Shown one piece after another: positions 12,203 to 22,541 of a stretch of DNA of 64,000 nt. This stretch comes from Capillidium heterosporum (Eukaryota; Entomophthoromycota; Entomophthoromycetes; Entomophthorales; Capillidiaceae), in the NCBI GenBank assembly GCA_016630905.1, contig WBMQ01000007.1, positions 62,001 to 126,000 of the forward strand, read 5' to 3'. The notes below the pieces were generated by a model. That model saw only the letters and a program-made list of their open reading frames with translations, was not told the DNA's origin and ran no database searches. A program made the position numbers and the translations under genes. The stretch's first letter is position 1. Each line of letters starts with the position of its first letter.

Positions 12203-12714
12203 AAAGATGTATAAAAAGTAAACTTATGTTTTATATAGCCTGCCGTCAAAGCTGTTTTATATATTCTATTGTTTATATTGATGTATGTTTCATACGGTTG
12301 TTTAACCTACTGTTATTTTTAGGGCATAGCATCAGTATCAATGAGTACTATTAAAGCTATAGTTTATTCAACCTTATTTACTTTAGCGCTATTAACCTAG
12401 GTTGAAAGCAGCTACTCTTAAAAGTCTTATCACTGCGGTTTGCTCTGATAAATTGATGTCAGTGAAAGCAACTATAAAGCAGATTCAAAAGGATTTATAT
12501 TCATTGATTTAAAAGATAGCTATCCACAATATTTGGCCCGATCAGCTATAAGTATTGATACCCTACTTTTTGGAACCACCTTCATACAATCAACACTTGC
12601 AAATTTGTATAAAACTATAAATAGAACACTAATAAAATTGAATTTGATGAAGACAAGTTGAAATTAGTTTATAGTTACTACACAAATATATAAAAATAAT
12701 GTTTAATTAAAAGC
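12203..12714. other. Intergenic between convergent genes, nothing recognised
   Basis: AT-rich spacer holding the 3' ends of the F-box-like gene and the FMN-barrel gene. No further frame. Confidence 0.5.
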
Positions 12715-13521
12715 TTATTTCTTAACGACAAAGAAGCCTAAAAGGACCAAGGCTAATACCAAATTGACAAGGAAGGCCAAAACATGGAACCTACCGTTAG
12801 TTCTAACCTTAGTCAAGGTGTCTTTACAGGTAGCATTGGCAACGTAGGGGCAAGTGTTCGACTTGATGTTAATTAAGCTACCAACTTCGACGTTCTTGTA
12901 GAGATCCTTGTTAATCCATCCGATGTAGTGGGAGTTACCGAAACCACCGATCCAATATATAGCTTGGACCTCCAATTGGTAGAAGTGGAAATCCTCGAAA
13001 TCCAACCACCACTTGGAGTCGAAGTGTCTTCTTACCATCTCCTTTTTACTCTTCTCAATCAAGTCCTTGTGCTTCTCAGCATCTAATTGCTTGACTTTAC
13101 CTACTAGAGCTACCCTACCGATAGACATAGGGGTGGCGTAAGGGTTGTTCTTGTAATCTTCAGGGTTAGCGCGAACAGTGAAGGTGGCCTTGGAGTTGAA
13201 CTCCAAGTTGACGGTGGATTTTTGGATCTTGGATGTGAAGAAGATAGGGTTGCCGTTGGTGTCGTCCAAGTCGATATAGTAGTCGAAGAGAGCAAAGGGG
13301 TAGCCTTCGACGTCGGTTGGTCGGGTAGACATGTCGACAACGACGTCACCTTGGGATTTGTCACCTAAGGTGTGGTGTCTTGGTGGTCCGTGGTGGATAG
13401 GTTGATGGGAGTTGGAGAAGTGGAGCTGGGTGGCCAAGGTGCCTACTCCCTCAGAGCGCAAAAGCTGGCGGGCGGCTACAGCAGCTTCACTTTCGGTTAA
13501 CTCGTTGATCCTTGCCGACAT
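12715..13521 (-). CDS. CREG / PNPOx-like FMN-binding split-barrel protein with C-terminal membrane anchor
   Basis: 268 aa from the ATG at 13521. The frame runs back to 13683, but the extra 54 residues look like 5' leader. Visible CREG-like features are an N-terminal ESEAAVAARQLLR helix with VGTLAT, a GYPFALFDYYID strand, SIGRVALVGKV, and a C-terminal FYQLEVQAIYWIGGFGNSHYIGWI segment. This matches the pyridoxamine-phosphate-oxidase-like fold used by CREG proteins, which bind flavin or have lost the activity. Residues about 245-266 form a hydrophobic segment ending in VVKK, so the protein is predicted to be tail-anchored; no N-terminal signal peptide is seen. Animal CREG is secreted or lysosomal, so the anchor is a difference. 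Biochemical role unknown. Confidence 0.72.
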   Translation of the reverse strand: MSARINELTESEAAVAARQLLRSEGVGTLATQLHFSNSHQPIHHGPPRHHTLGDKSQGDVVVDMSTRPTDVEGYPFALFDYYIDLDDTNGNPIFFTSKIQKSTVNLEFNSKATFTVRANPEDYKNNPYATPMSIGRVALVGKVKQLDAEKHKDLIEKSKKEMVRRHFDSKWWLDFEDFHFYQLEVQAIYWIGGFGNSHYIGWINKDLYKNVEVGSLINIKSNTCPYVANATCKDTLTKVRTNGRFHVLAFLVNLVLALVLLGFFVVKK

Positions 13522-14493
13522 TTTGTAGCTAAACTCTTCTTTTTGGAAAATAGAGTTGGGTGATTTTGTTAAAAGTTTGTAGGATAGGAAGGAAATGAGG
13601 GTATTTATAGTTTCAGATAGGCAAATCTGGCTTGGATTGATGGTTTTAATCTGATTGGGAATAAACAAGGTTTCTGATCCCACTACCCTTCCATCTTTCT
13701 AGGTTAAGGGATATGGTAAGCTGCTGTTCTTCTTTACTCGAATGTTACCATCCTTCCGATGGAATAGACTATATTGGTGTCATCACGCTCCATTCTATTC
13801 ATAGTTTGTGTTTGTGCAGTTTACTAATTTGAAAAGAACATTTAACAAGCTTTGATTACTAAGAAATCCACTATAGTTTTGTTTCCTATATTATTGATAT
13901 TTGGCCCATATAAATACGTCAAAGTATATTTGAAGTTAATAAAGACTAATATAACTGTTAGTAATAAGTGTGAAATATATCTAAATATATGTACTAGATA
14001 GAAGCTTCAAATACTTTTTGTAAACTCCAATTCACTATCTGATAAAGATTATAACTTAGGATGATGCGATAAATTCTTGAGAAGATCGAGAATGTACCAT
14101 CAGATAAAATAAGTTTCATACCAGTCGATTCGACCTTGGATTGAATACAAATGTAAAATAGGCTTTGAAAATAGAATTCGTTAGGCTTGATCCATACTAC
14201 CACTGCTAGGTTGAATGAAACCAATATTGTGGTACTTTGTAAGTACGCTTTCCAGGTAGGTAAGGTTGAAGCCCTTACGGACTTCCCTCCATAAATACAT
14301 ATATTTAGTTGGTCTAGTGACCTATAAATCGTCTTTGACAACCTTCGAATGTAAAGGGTTGAAACACTCTCCTATCCAACATATCCACAGAAATATCAAA
14401 TTGTCTAAATGAAGTATATACTTTGAAATAAAAGGAATATGTATATACAGTAAAAAAATTACAAGTACAAATACAAATGCAGTTTTAATCTAC
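13522..14493. other. Intergenic; possible short relic frame at 13994-14341 (-)
   Basis: Contains the promoter of the FMN-barrel gene. A 115-codon minus frame at 13994-14341 starts at a TTG and has a vaguely leucine/isoleucine-rich composition like the F-box-like proteins, but no ATG and no motif. I cannot call it a gene. Confidence 0.35.
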
Positions 14494-15012
14494 TTAGTAA
14501 TAATAGAACTGGAAGTAGAAGTCGGTGTTGATGTAGAAGTGGTAGTTGTCGGGAGCGACGTAGAAGGCTCTAGCATCACCTACAATCTGCAAAATACCTT
14601 GAGGAGCCTGGTAAGTTCTAGGTAAGCCTGAGATTTGTAGAGCACCGTAACCTCCGTAATTTAAATAGACGATAGAACCGGGATAAGTGGGAGTCAATAA
14701 GATGTATCCACCATAGCAGTCAGCGTACCTACCGTTACCACCAGTACCTAATACGGAACCAACGATACCACCGTTGTTACAACCGTTACCAAAGACGGCA
14801 CCCAAAATGTTGGGTACTAGGCCGCCTTGGTTACCAAAGGCAACTGAGGCACCGTTCTGTCCGTTACCAAAGACCGAACTTAAAATGGTCCCAACTAAAC
14901 CTCCTCCGTAAGCTTGGTTGTTGCCACGGTAGTTCTGAGGAACGAACGAAGCTTGACCGTGGATCAGGCTGAGACTTAGGAATAGACTGAGTATCGTTTG
15001 GATGAACTTCAT
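14494..15012 (-). CDS. Secreted glycine-rich repeat protein, function unknown
   Basis: 172 aa. The N-terminus MKFIQTILSLFLSLSLIHG is a clear signal peptide. The mature part has three tandem repeats of about 25-30 residues: GLVGTILSSVFGNG, GLVPNILGAVFGNG and GIVGSVLGTGGNG. A tyrosine-rich second half follows, ending FYFQFYYY. Two cysteines (in NGCNNGG and ADCYGGY) could form a disulfide. Low-complexity Gly/Asn/Tyr proteins of this kind are often wall-associated or adhesive, but I recognise no family. Single exon. TATA-like sequence lies about 50-60 bp upstream of the ATG (ttttatattt near 15065). Confidence 0.7.
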   Translation of the reverse strand: MKFIQTILSLFLSLSLIHGQASFVPQNYRGNNQAYGGGLVGTILSSVFGNGQNGASVAFGNQGGLVPNILGAVFGNGCNNGGIVGSVLGTGGNGRYADCYGGYILLTPTYPGSIVYLNYGGYGALQISGLPRTYQAPQGILQIVGDARAFYVAPDNYHFYINTDFYFQFYYY

Positions 15013-15737
15013 GTTGTTTAGGCTTCCAGAGCTGTATTGTTTATGAAATTAACTTTAGTTAGCTTTTATATTTGGGAGGATGTCTATATTTATACTATTA
15101 CGTTGAGCTATAAATTTGATATTCATAAGTTTTTGAGAAAATCCTAAAAGTGTATTAGTCCAAGACTTCAATCATCCTAATTATTAAAAACTTCTATAAT
15201 TATAAGCTATCAGTTTGACTCTTATAGCAAACTATAAAGCTTTACAATTCCAGTAGCCAAAATATCAACACGTTCATTGTAGATTTAACGTCCTTAATAT
15301 TGTACGATTTTGCTCGCTGAAATCATATATCTCTTATAGGCAATTTGCTGATTTTTCAAAGGTTGGAAATTTAAACGAACAACATCCATCAGTTACTTTT
15401 GTCTGAGACAAATGTGAAGATCCATTCTCCTACAAAAGCACAGATCAGTAGGGATCTGTTAAACTAAAGCTTGTAGTGCTATAGGTTGGAAAGCATCGAT
15501 AGTATATCATGCTAGAAAGCTACTTGTATTTGGGATATTCAAAACCTATGGCACATTATTCTATACTTTTTGCTCGATTTAAAGGTAAACTGGTATCTAT
15601 TTAAGATTGGAGCCATAATGAATTTTTAACGTGATACATATAGCATATAATATAAATCTAGCTTTTCAAGAAAATTTATTTCCAAATTCAAAATATAAGA
15701 CAGGCGTAGTTGCAGAAAATATCCTTAGACCATGTTT
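15013..15737. other. Intergenic, nothing recognised
   Basis: AT-rich spacer between two small secreted-protein genes, with no further frame or repeat. Confidence 0.5.
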
Positions 15738-15974
15738 TTAGCAATTAGCTCTACTACTACGTTTACGTTGGATATATTGACCTCGAACACAGATATAGAA
15801 GCAACCTGAAGATGAATTGTAGAGTCCAACACCTTCAGTGCAACTTGCCTCCAAGCCACGGACCTGGCTCGCTTCAATTTTATTGATACTAACTCCAGCT
15901 AAGCTTTGCAAAGCGGCTCCAATGTCGAATGAAGCTATAAAGGCGATCAATAGAGTATAAATAGTAAACCTCAT
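15738..15974 (-). CDS. Small secreted four-cysteine protein, function unknown
   Basis: 78 aa. Signal peptide at residues 1 to about 20 (MRFTIYTLLIAFIASFDIGA). The mature peptide of about 58 residues has four cysteines at 45, 58, 62 and 78, the last being the final residue, which suggests two disulfides. A basic stretch RKRSSR lies just before the end. Size, signal peptide and cysteine content fit a fungal small secreted or effector-like protein, but there is no recognisable family. Single exon with an ATG at 15974 and a TATA-like tatatatat about 65 bp upstream. Confidence 0.6.
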   Translation of the reverse strand: MRFTIYTLLIAFIASFDIGAALQSLAGVSINKIEASQVRGLEASCTEGVGLYNSSSGCFYICVRGQYIQRKRSSRANC

Positions 15975-16912
15975 GCTGTAGTTTGACTTTTGATATTTGA
16001 ATGTGGAGTTATTTAGCTAGGTACTGCTCACTTATATATATATTTTCTAACTTACTTTTAGTAACTGTTGGTCTAATATCAATTGTAGAACTCCGTCCTC
16101 AACAGTTTGAAAATAGTTTTTGGATTAAGGCACCAGGAAACCGATGTTATTTATAGCTCTAAAAATAACTTTAAGTATGTAGTGATACTGAATAAGGTGT
16201 TCTTAGTCTTACTCTGATTATTTTTAAATACACTAGCCGCTTTTCTAGCAATTCTTTGTAAAGTATATCTTATATCCTATGACCAGGTATTGTGCATCCT
16301 ATCCTAGCAGTACCCTAGAACCAACTTATTTATACTATAATTATGTGTGGAAATGAATAGTAGATAAATACATTTCCGCTTTGCAAATGGATTAAAAACA
16401 TTATACTTTATTTTACAACATTCATTACAATCTACCTATATTAATCTTGCCCTAAAACTGGAAAGGCACATTGCATTTTGTACTATATATACTATATCTA
16501 ATCTTTATAAACCAGTATAACAAATGTATTTCTATGTAGAATAATTCAAGACTTGCTCTATAAGAATGAATATAAGTCTTAGTATCAGCCACTGCCATCG
16601 ACTTTAAGATTTACAAATTTAAAATATCTACTTTATACAAAGGCACATTAGAAGAGTTTTACGAAGCTTGGCTAAAATGAAATTTTAGTTGACAAGGGAT
16701 GCTAAAGACATACATTTCAAAAGCATTGAGTATATAATAATCAAATTACTTGTAAAAACAAGTATAGTACTTTATATGTATTGTCTATTAAACGCAAAGA
16801 TAAGAAAAGCCTCTTCTCACAAAATCGAAACATACAAGAGGATTGAAGGCAGCAATGCCAAGACCAAAAAGCATCTGTTGAAAAGATATAGATGGCACGG
16901 AACAAAAAGAAA
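15975..16912. other. Intergenic, nothing recognised apart from promoter of the small secreted gene
   Basis: AT-rich. A plus frame at 16689-16979 starts at a TTG and runs into the tRNA, so it is not coding. Confidence 0.5.
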
Positions 16913-16985
16913 AGCCCAACGCGGGGGTCGAACCCGCAACCTTGAGATTAAGAGTCTCACGCTCTGCCGATTGAGCTAGCCGGGC
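16913..16985 (-). tRNA. tRNA-Lys (anticodon CTT), copy 1
   Basis: On the minus strand the sequence folds as a full cloverleaf. The acceptor stem GCCCGGC pairs with GTTGGGC (with G-T pairs), the D arm is TAGCTCAATCGGCAGAGC, the anticodon loop is ACTCTTAAT with CTT, and the T arm is GGTTCGAACCC. No CCA is encoded, as in eukaryotes. A TTTT run directly follows the discriminator base, the RNA polymerase III stop. No intron. Confidence 0.96.
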
Positions 16986-17594
16986 TGACTTATAAACAAG
17001 CTGATGTGGATCTGTTATAAGTGCCTATTTATTAACTTTTAAATTTTGAACCGCTTTTCATACAAAGATGTGCTGGTCAAAGTCAAAACTATAAATTCAT
17101 AGCTTAGATATCAAAGCTATCATAGCACTAAAGCAACTTGTACAACGCTTAGAGGACACTTTTTTAATATTTGCAAAGTGAGCAAATAGGTTACTTTATA
17201 ACTCACAGCGAGGCATAAATAGATCTTACAAGGGCCGGAAAGTAAGATGAGAAGATAGTCTAGTGATATAAATTACTGGGGACCTATAAGCATTCCATAA
17301 AGGTGGTCAAACTTGTATTTGACTCTAAATCGATCAGAAACGTATCTGCTCTCAGGAGCAAAGGCCTGTTTCTAAAGGTGGAGAAGGTCAACCTGGGTAG
17401 AGAAAGTGATATAGTTAGATCCAAATCTGTCGAGACTTTCGTATTTACAAAGTGAATCATATTTGGGAAGTGCATATAAGTTGAAGCTTATATTGGATAT
17501 CCTAGTGTTCAGATCGAAGTAAAAGCCAAATTCTTAGTGACAGTACAAAAAGTAATGAAAGCTGCCAAGTCAGAGTGCAGATATACAAAAAGAA
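16986..17594. other. Spacer between the two tRNA-Lys genes
   Basis: About 610 bp. A 63-codon minus frame at 17284-17475 begins with an ATG and is leucine-rich, but has no motif. Nothing else seen. Confidence 0.4.
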
Positions 17595-17667
17595 AGCCCA
17601 ACGCGGGGGTCGAACCCGCAACCTTGAGATTAAGAGTCTCACGCTCTGCCGATTGAGCTAGCCGGGC
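17595..17667 (-). tRNA. tRNA-Lys (anticodon CTT), copy 2
   Basis: Identical over the whole cloverleaf to the copy 682 bp to its left, in the same orientation, and also followed on its own strand by a short T-rich polymerase III stop (TTTCTTTTT). Flanking DNA is otherwise unlike, so this is an old duplication kept identical or a short gene-sized copy. Confidence 0.96.
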
Positions 17668-18757
17668 TACTTTATCCAATCCTATGATCAGATGACCTTT
17701 TTTATAACTTAACTATATAAAATTTGATGATCTTTGGTCGGGCTGCTTTTGTTTTCTGTCGATTTTTTAAATTTGAATGATAAGTACATAGGCACCGGCT
17801 ATTAGATGTATATTTACACTAGCATTGCCATTTTTTGTGTGCATACATATTAAAAAATAATGAGATCTCTTTAATACTTTGATCACGATTGAAAAGCTAT
17901 CAAATATGGGCTCAATACTCTTCAGTTGATGTTCCTATATGCTAAAGTAAATGGTAAGTTGTAGAATATTTGTAAAACGATAGTATGGAGGTTGGAAAAG
18001 AGTTTGTAATTTAATCAGTCGTGGGTATTAACAGGATCGATAGAGGTAGGTATAGTTGAGTTAATTAGTAGTTCTATGAAAGTTGATGGTAGTAGGTAGA
18101 ATTTGATACTTTACACCTTAAGGAATACCTCAGCTATTGGAGGATATACAATAGTTGTCAAAGTAGGTCGATTTAGTAGCATATACCTTATAGTGCACCA
18201 AAACTGATGACTTGTTGCTTATGGGTTGGTATCCCACCCTCATTTTATTATCGAGCAACCTAAATTCAATTAAACTTGACTATCTTTGTTATGCTTCATT
18301 TCAACATAGACGTGAAAATAATTTAGTTCCTTATATATATCTAATACTATAAACTTTATATCCATCAAATTATTCTTTGATAAGCTCCAAAAGCACACTT
18401 TAAGTCTACTATTCAAGACTTTAATATATCGTATCATACTAAAGATATATCCCCTAAGGATGAAGGTCACTTTTACCTTAGATTCGAAGCAAAATAGCGC
18501 TTATTAGGGTATATAAGTAAAAGCAACGAAAAAGCAGTTCTTAAACTAAGTATCGAAATGGACGATATAATGCAAAGAAAGTTAGCTTATCAGAAAGCAA
18601 ACTTAACACAAAGAATGATATCTCTAGCAACATAAAAATGCATCTAGTTTACTACGTATATCCAAATGTAGAGCAGAAATAGGAAGGTAAAATATTGAAA
18701 TTGAAAATACCTTTGGATATACAGTGGATTCATATAAGTTTAATCTATATCAACCTT
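17668..18757. other. Intergenic, nothing supported
   Basis: AT-rich. A 66-codon minus frame at 18270-18470 has an ATG but no motif or signal peptide. Confidence 0.45.
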
Positions 18758-19636
18758 TTACAAGTTATTTAACCAGTTGGCAACCTCCAACAGTGCCACA
18801 TCTTCCTTTTCATCTTTACTAGTAAGTAAATTGGCCTTGACAAAATCGAAACTAAACGTTCCTTCCAAATCGGAGAACTGAAAGTCCTTATCTTCGAATC
18901 CTAAGAAGGTTGATGTAGCGTTCTCATCACCTATAGATTCCAATTGGCTAGTTCTAGTGATTCTCAGCTTATTTCTATAGTGAAAAGTTAGTTTAACAAT
19001 CAGATACAAAAGTTACAGTTCATTTTCAAGTTGGGTTTTAATCTTTTCGACGTTGACTCCGAATGCCAAGTCAGTTTTAGTTAGTAGAAATAGAATGGGG
19101 AAGTTAGTTTCACTATCGGCCAAGTTCGTCAAGTTGGGATGGGTAAGCAAGTCGTAAAGCATACCAGAGACTGCCACTATATTTTTATTGAACACCAAGC
19201 TGTCGATGAGGAATAAAACTCCTTTGGAACTGGGCAAAGTCTTGTTCAAGTTGACGGCTATTAGCTTTTCGTGACCAGGCAAATCAATAAAGTAATGGGA
19301 TTCATGGGTCAATGGAGACCCTTCAAAATCAACAGGTCGTATCCAGCTTTTGTTGGGTTCGGTGCTAGTACATGTGTTGACTACTTCAGAAGTTTTCAAC
19401 TAATTGGAATATAAACTATCAGCAACAAAAGCAAAAAGATTACCTTGTAGAACAACGTTGTCTTTCCACTTCCATTCAATCCTAATAGTATTATATTGTC
19501 TCTAGAATTGAAGATAGTGGTCTTGCTGTTGCTGAAATAGAAGTAGCCTAAGGACTAAATGGTATTAGGGAAATATATACAAAGTAGTACCTGTTATAAG
19601 ACCTATAAGTATAGCTAACACTATTGGAATGTACAT
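18758..19636 (-). CDS. SRP102: Signal recognition particle receptor beta subunit
   Basis: Four exons on the minus strand: 19636-19591, 19547-19444, 19399-19017 and 18974-18758. All introns are 42-44 nt with GT-AG ends, giving 249 aa. Residues 1-20 (MYIPIVLAILIGLITGYFYF) form a single N-terminal membrane anchor. A small GTPase domain follows: the P-loop GLNGSGKT at 38-45, the DLPGHEK motif (G3) and LLTKTDL (G4). The C-terminus includes KLRITRTSQLES and ends in an amphipathic helix. This is the SRP receptor beta layout: an ER-membrane GTPase that docks SRP receptor alpha during co-translational secretion. The first exon was found by frame, because it is only 46 nt long. Confident. Confidence 0.93.
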
Positions 19637-19952
19637 CTCGCTGAACTAAATGGGTATTTCTTTGTACTTTTCAAGTTGGATTTTACCTTCGTGTAGGTCG
19701 CTTTCTATTGGATGCAGCTGAAGTGATTGTTATCAGCTATCTAGCTTTCGTCCAAAATTGCAAAAGTGTAGCTAAATTTAGACCTTATCCTATAGCTCTG
19801 ACAGAAGTAGCAGTCGCTATTGGCTAATTTCGACCGGATGATTCAGCATCGATTGTAGGCATAACATTACTCATACATGACATAGAAACAAATAGATTAA
19901 GCCAGAAAAGTTTTGATTCCTACTGTTCTCTTTCAAGACAAGTTGTTTGAAG
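19637..19952. promoter_or_regulatory. Divergent promoter region between SRP receptor beta and the PWWP gene
   Basis: 316 bp between two start codons pointing away from each other. It must hold both promoters. No clear TATA box is seen. Confidence 0.35.
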
Positions 19953-21949
19953 ATGGATAAAACCTGGGTACCTGGAGATTACGTTTGGGCGAAACTTAAG
20001 GGCTACCGTTGGTGGCCTGCTACGGTAACCTTTTCATTTTATCTTTTCCTAACATATCTTTTGTTCAATGTAGATTCAAAACCCAAGTGAATTGCCAGAA
20101 TTAATTGCTAATAAGAAGCCAAAAATCGGTTCAGAAGTACACGCTGTCTTATTCTTTGGATCCGAAGATTAGTAATTTATTTTTTAAATTCATTATTTAT
20201 TTCTTTAGCGCTTGGATAGGAAAAGATTCCCTTTTACCCTTCAAAGAGCATTACTCTACCCATTCTACGGGTGGGAAGAAGTCCGCACTGTTTACTAAGG
20301 CGGTCCATGAGGCATCTCTGCTAACTGGTTTGGCTAAAGCCACGGATCTGCCTAAGCAGCCTGCAAAGAAAGCTAAGAAAGAGAACAAGGTGGAAAAGAT
20401 CGTAAAGGATGAAGTTGAGGTGAAACCTTTCAATTCAAGACGTAGGGGTAGACCTGAAAAAAGTAAAATGAGCATTAGCCATTCATTAACAAAGTTTTAG
20501 AAAGTGAGGATCACAAAGGGAAAAACGACGCTAAACATGACGACGAATCGATAAATCAGGAAATAAAAGCTCTAATTTCTTCACAAGCAGATGAGTCCGA
20601 ACAGGTATATGATTTTTCTTAGACCTTTTTAGTAATGTCTTGGTAATTAGGAGCGTACCCCTTCTGAAAGTAGCTATGCCATTTTTTGCATATACTAACT
20701 TGGTTTTAAATTCCAGACTTCAATGAGCTTCGTAGACAGCTTCAAAAGACAACTTTAAAAGATAAGATGAAGGTATACTTTTGTAATTTTCCTTGCTAAA
20801 TGCATTTTATTAGGAGAGGGAACTGATCCACAAAATTTTAGATAATATTGAAGGGTTCAATTGTGACGATCATATGATTAATGTAAGGCTCTTTTATAAC
20901 TCACTTTCAACTGATCTATTTAATTAGGAATCTAAAGTCCTCAAGGTGTTTAGACATATTATGAAGTTCGAACCGGAAAGCAATGGGGAAGGCGATGAGG
21001 ATTATCTCAACTCTTGCAACGAAATTATAGAGCGATCCAAAGTCGTTTACAAGAAGCTTAAAGCTATTTCTGACCCCGCTCATGATCAATGTAAGCACTG
21101 CTATTCCATATTTCTTTATATTCTCTATTTTTTCAAACATTTTATGTAAATGATCCATTCCATAAATCTAAATGTTTATTTTTTAGCTTTGGCTAGTGAA
21201 AAAGACGAGCAATCCATCGTAGCGAATGTTACTCAAGATCTATTTGCAAAAGTTGAACACCCCGAGATCGAAAGTACTTTATTTGAACGTATACCTTTTT
21301 AACACAAGTAGAATCGAATGAGCCAGAGAATAAAGAATTCAAAGATGAGAATATTACTTCAAACGACGTCGAGCAAAGTGAAGTTTCCAAGTCAACAGAA
21401 GTCGATACTAAAGAAGACATTCCTACTGCTGATGAAAACGCCATGGAGATTGAGGAACCTGAGCCTACTCTAACCGAAGAAAATGGAGTTCACACTTTGG
21501 ACGAAACACCTGTCAATTCAACTGCTGTAAATAATAAAGAGGAAGACTGTCATCAGTGAAGCTGTAGTTAGCGAAATTACCACCACCGAAACTACCGTAA
21601 AGGAAGCTACTACCAGTGAAGCTATTGTCACTGAAACTGTCATTAGTGAGGCAGCTGTTGAAGAAACTACCATCAATGAAGCAGTTGTTCAAGAAACTAC
21701 CACCAACGAAACTATCTCTAAGGAAGTAGAAAGCAAGCCCGATGTCGAAACACCTATTGAAGCCGAGTCATTAACAAAAACTGATCAAGCTGAAAAAACG
21801 GATGGCTTAAAAGAGCCTAAAACAGATGATGTACCTGCCGTAACCACCAATGGTAATTTACATGTAGCTACCGAATTAACTTTTATCCTTTAGGCATCAA
21901 TACCACCAAAACGAACGCTACCGAAGATGTCAACAAAACCAAGGTATAG
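19953..21949 (+). CDS. PWWP-domain chromatin protein with LEDGF-IBD / TFIIS-N-like domain
   Basis: About eleven exons (19953-20024, 20074-20171, 20209-20462, 20501-20604, 20651-20669, 20717-20772, 20814-20882, 20928-21090, 21187-21273, 21309-21852, 21894-21949). The N-terminus is a PWWP domain (GDYVWAKLKGYRWWPAT), a reader of methylated histone/nucleosome. A basic linker with an AT-hook-like RRRGRPEKK follows. Next comes a helical segment (exons 6-8: ELRRQLQKT, ILDNIEGF, SKVLKVFRHIMKF, IIERSKVVYKKLK) resembling the integrase-binding domain of LEDGF/HDGF2, which tethers partners to chromatin. The C-terminus is a Glu/Thr/Val-rich repeat (TVISEA, TTSEAIV, TVISEAAV). The frame changes by +1 near 21545; the only GT-AG alternative is a weak 34-nt intron (gtcaat). 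Domain identities are good; the biological role is inferred. Confidence 0.78.
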
Positions 21950-22541
21950 CTGACCTAATCACGTTAAAGGAATGCCAACTTTATTGTTCATCCAATTACT
22001 ATCTATCACCATTTAAAGCTTTTATAAAGTTTCGTTTAATACATATCCTTCTATTTTAGATATGTTAGCTATGACTGATTTAGATGTGTATCGCTATGTA
22101 GCATACAGCTTGTTTTAATTAGATCAAGTTTCCACTATTCTATTGCTATAGCATACTAATAGAGTAGTGATGTTTCATTAAAGCGATTTAGATTCAAACA
22201 TTTAAAGTTAGTCAAAGGCGTCATTGTAGATGCTAATACAACTTGTATTAAGATTTTGACAAATTACGATATATTTGAATTGACTAGTAACTTATAACCT
22301 CAATCGTTTTAGATACTTTATGAATAAGCTTATAGTTAGTGTATTTAGTAGATCTTGAAGTTCCATCATGTTACAGGGGTATAGTTGTTTTGACATTTAT
22401 AAGTATGTATTTTTAGAATTATAGATTTCTATCTTCAAAATTAACTCATTACGATTTTATAAACAGCTTCATTTGAGCTTTATAATAAGGATGGATATAC
22501 AATACAATTTGAAAATAATTCGTTCACCTTGACACCAGCTA
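21950..22541. other. Intergenic between convergent genes, nothing recognised
   Basis: AT-rich 3' regions of the PWWP gene and the NmrA-like gene. Confidence 0.5.

Noticed and set aside
13994-14341. 115-codon minus frame
   Set aside because: Starts at a TTG, without an ATG, motif or signal peptide. Faint likeness to the F-box-like genes is not enough.
17284-17475. 63-codon leucine-rich minus frame between the tRNAs
   Set aside because: Has an ATG but no recognisable domain and no neighbouring exon; likely chance.
18270-18470. 66-codon minus frame
   Set aside because: AT-rich composition, no motif, no exon partners.
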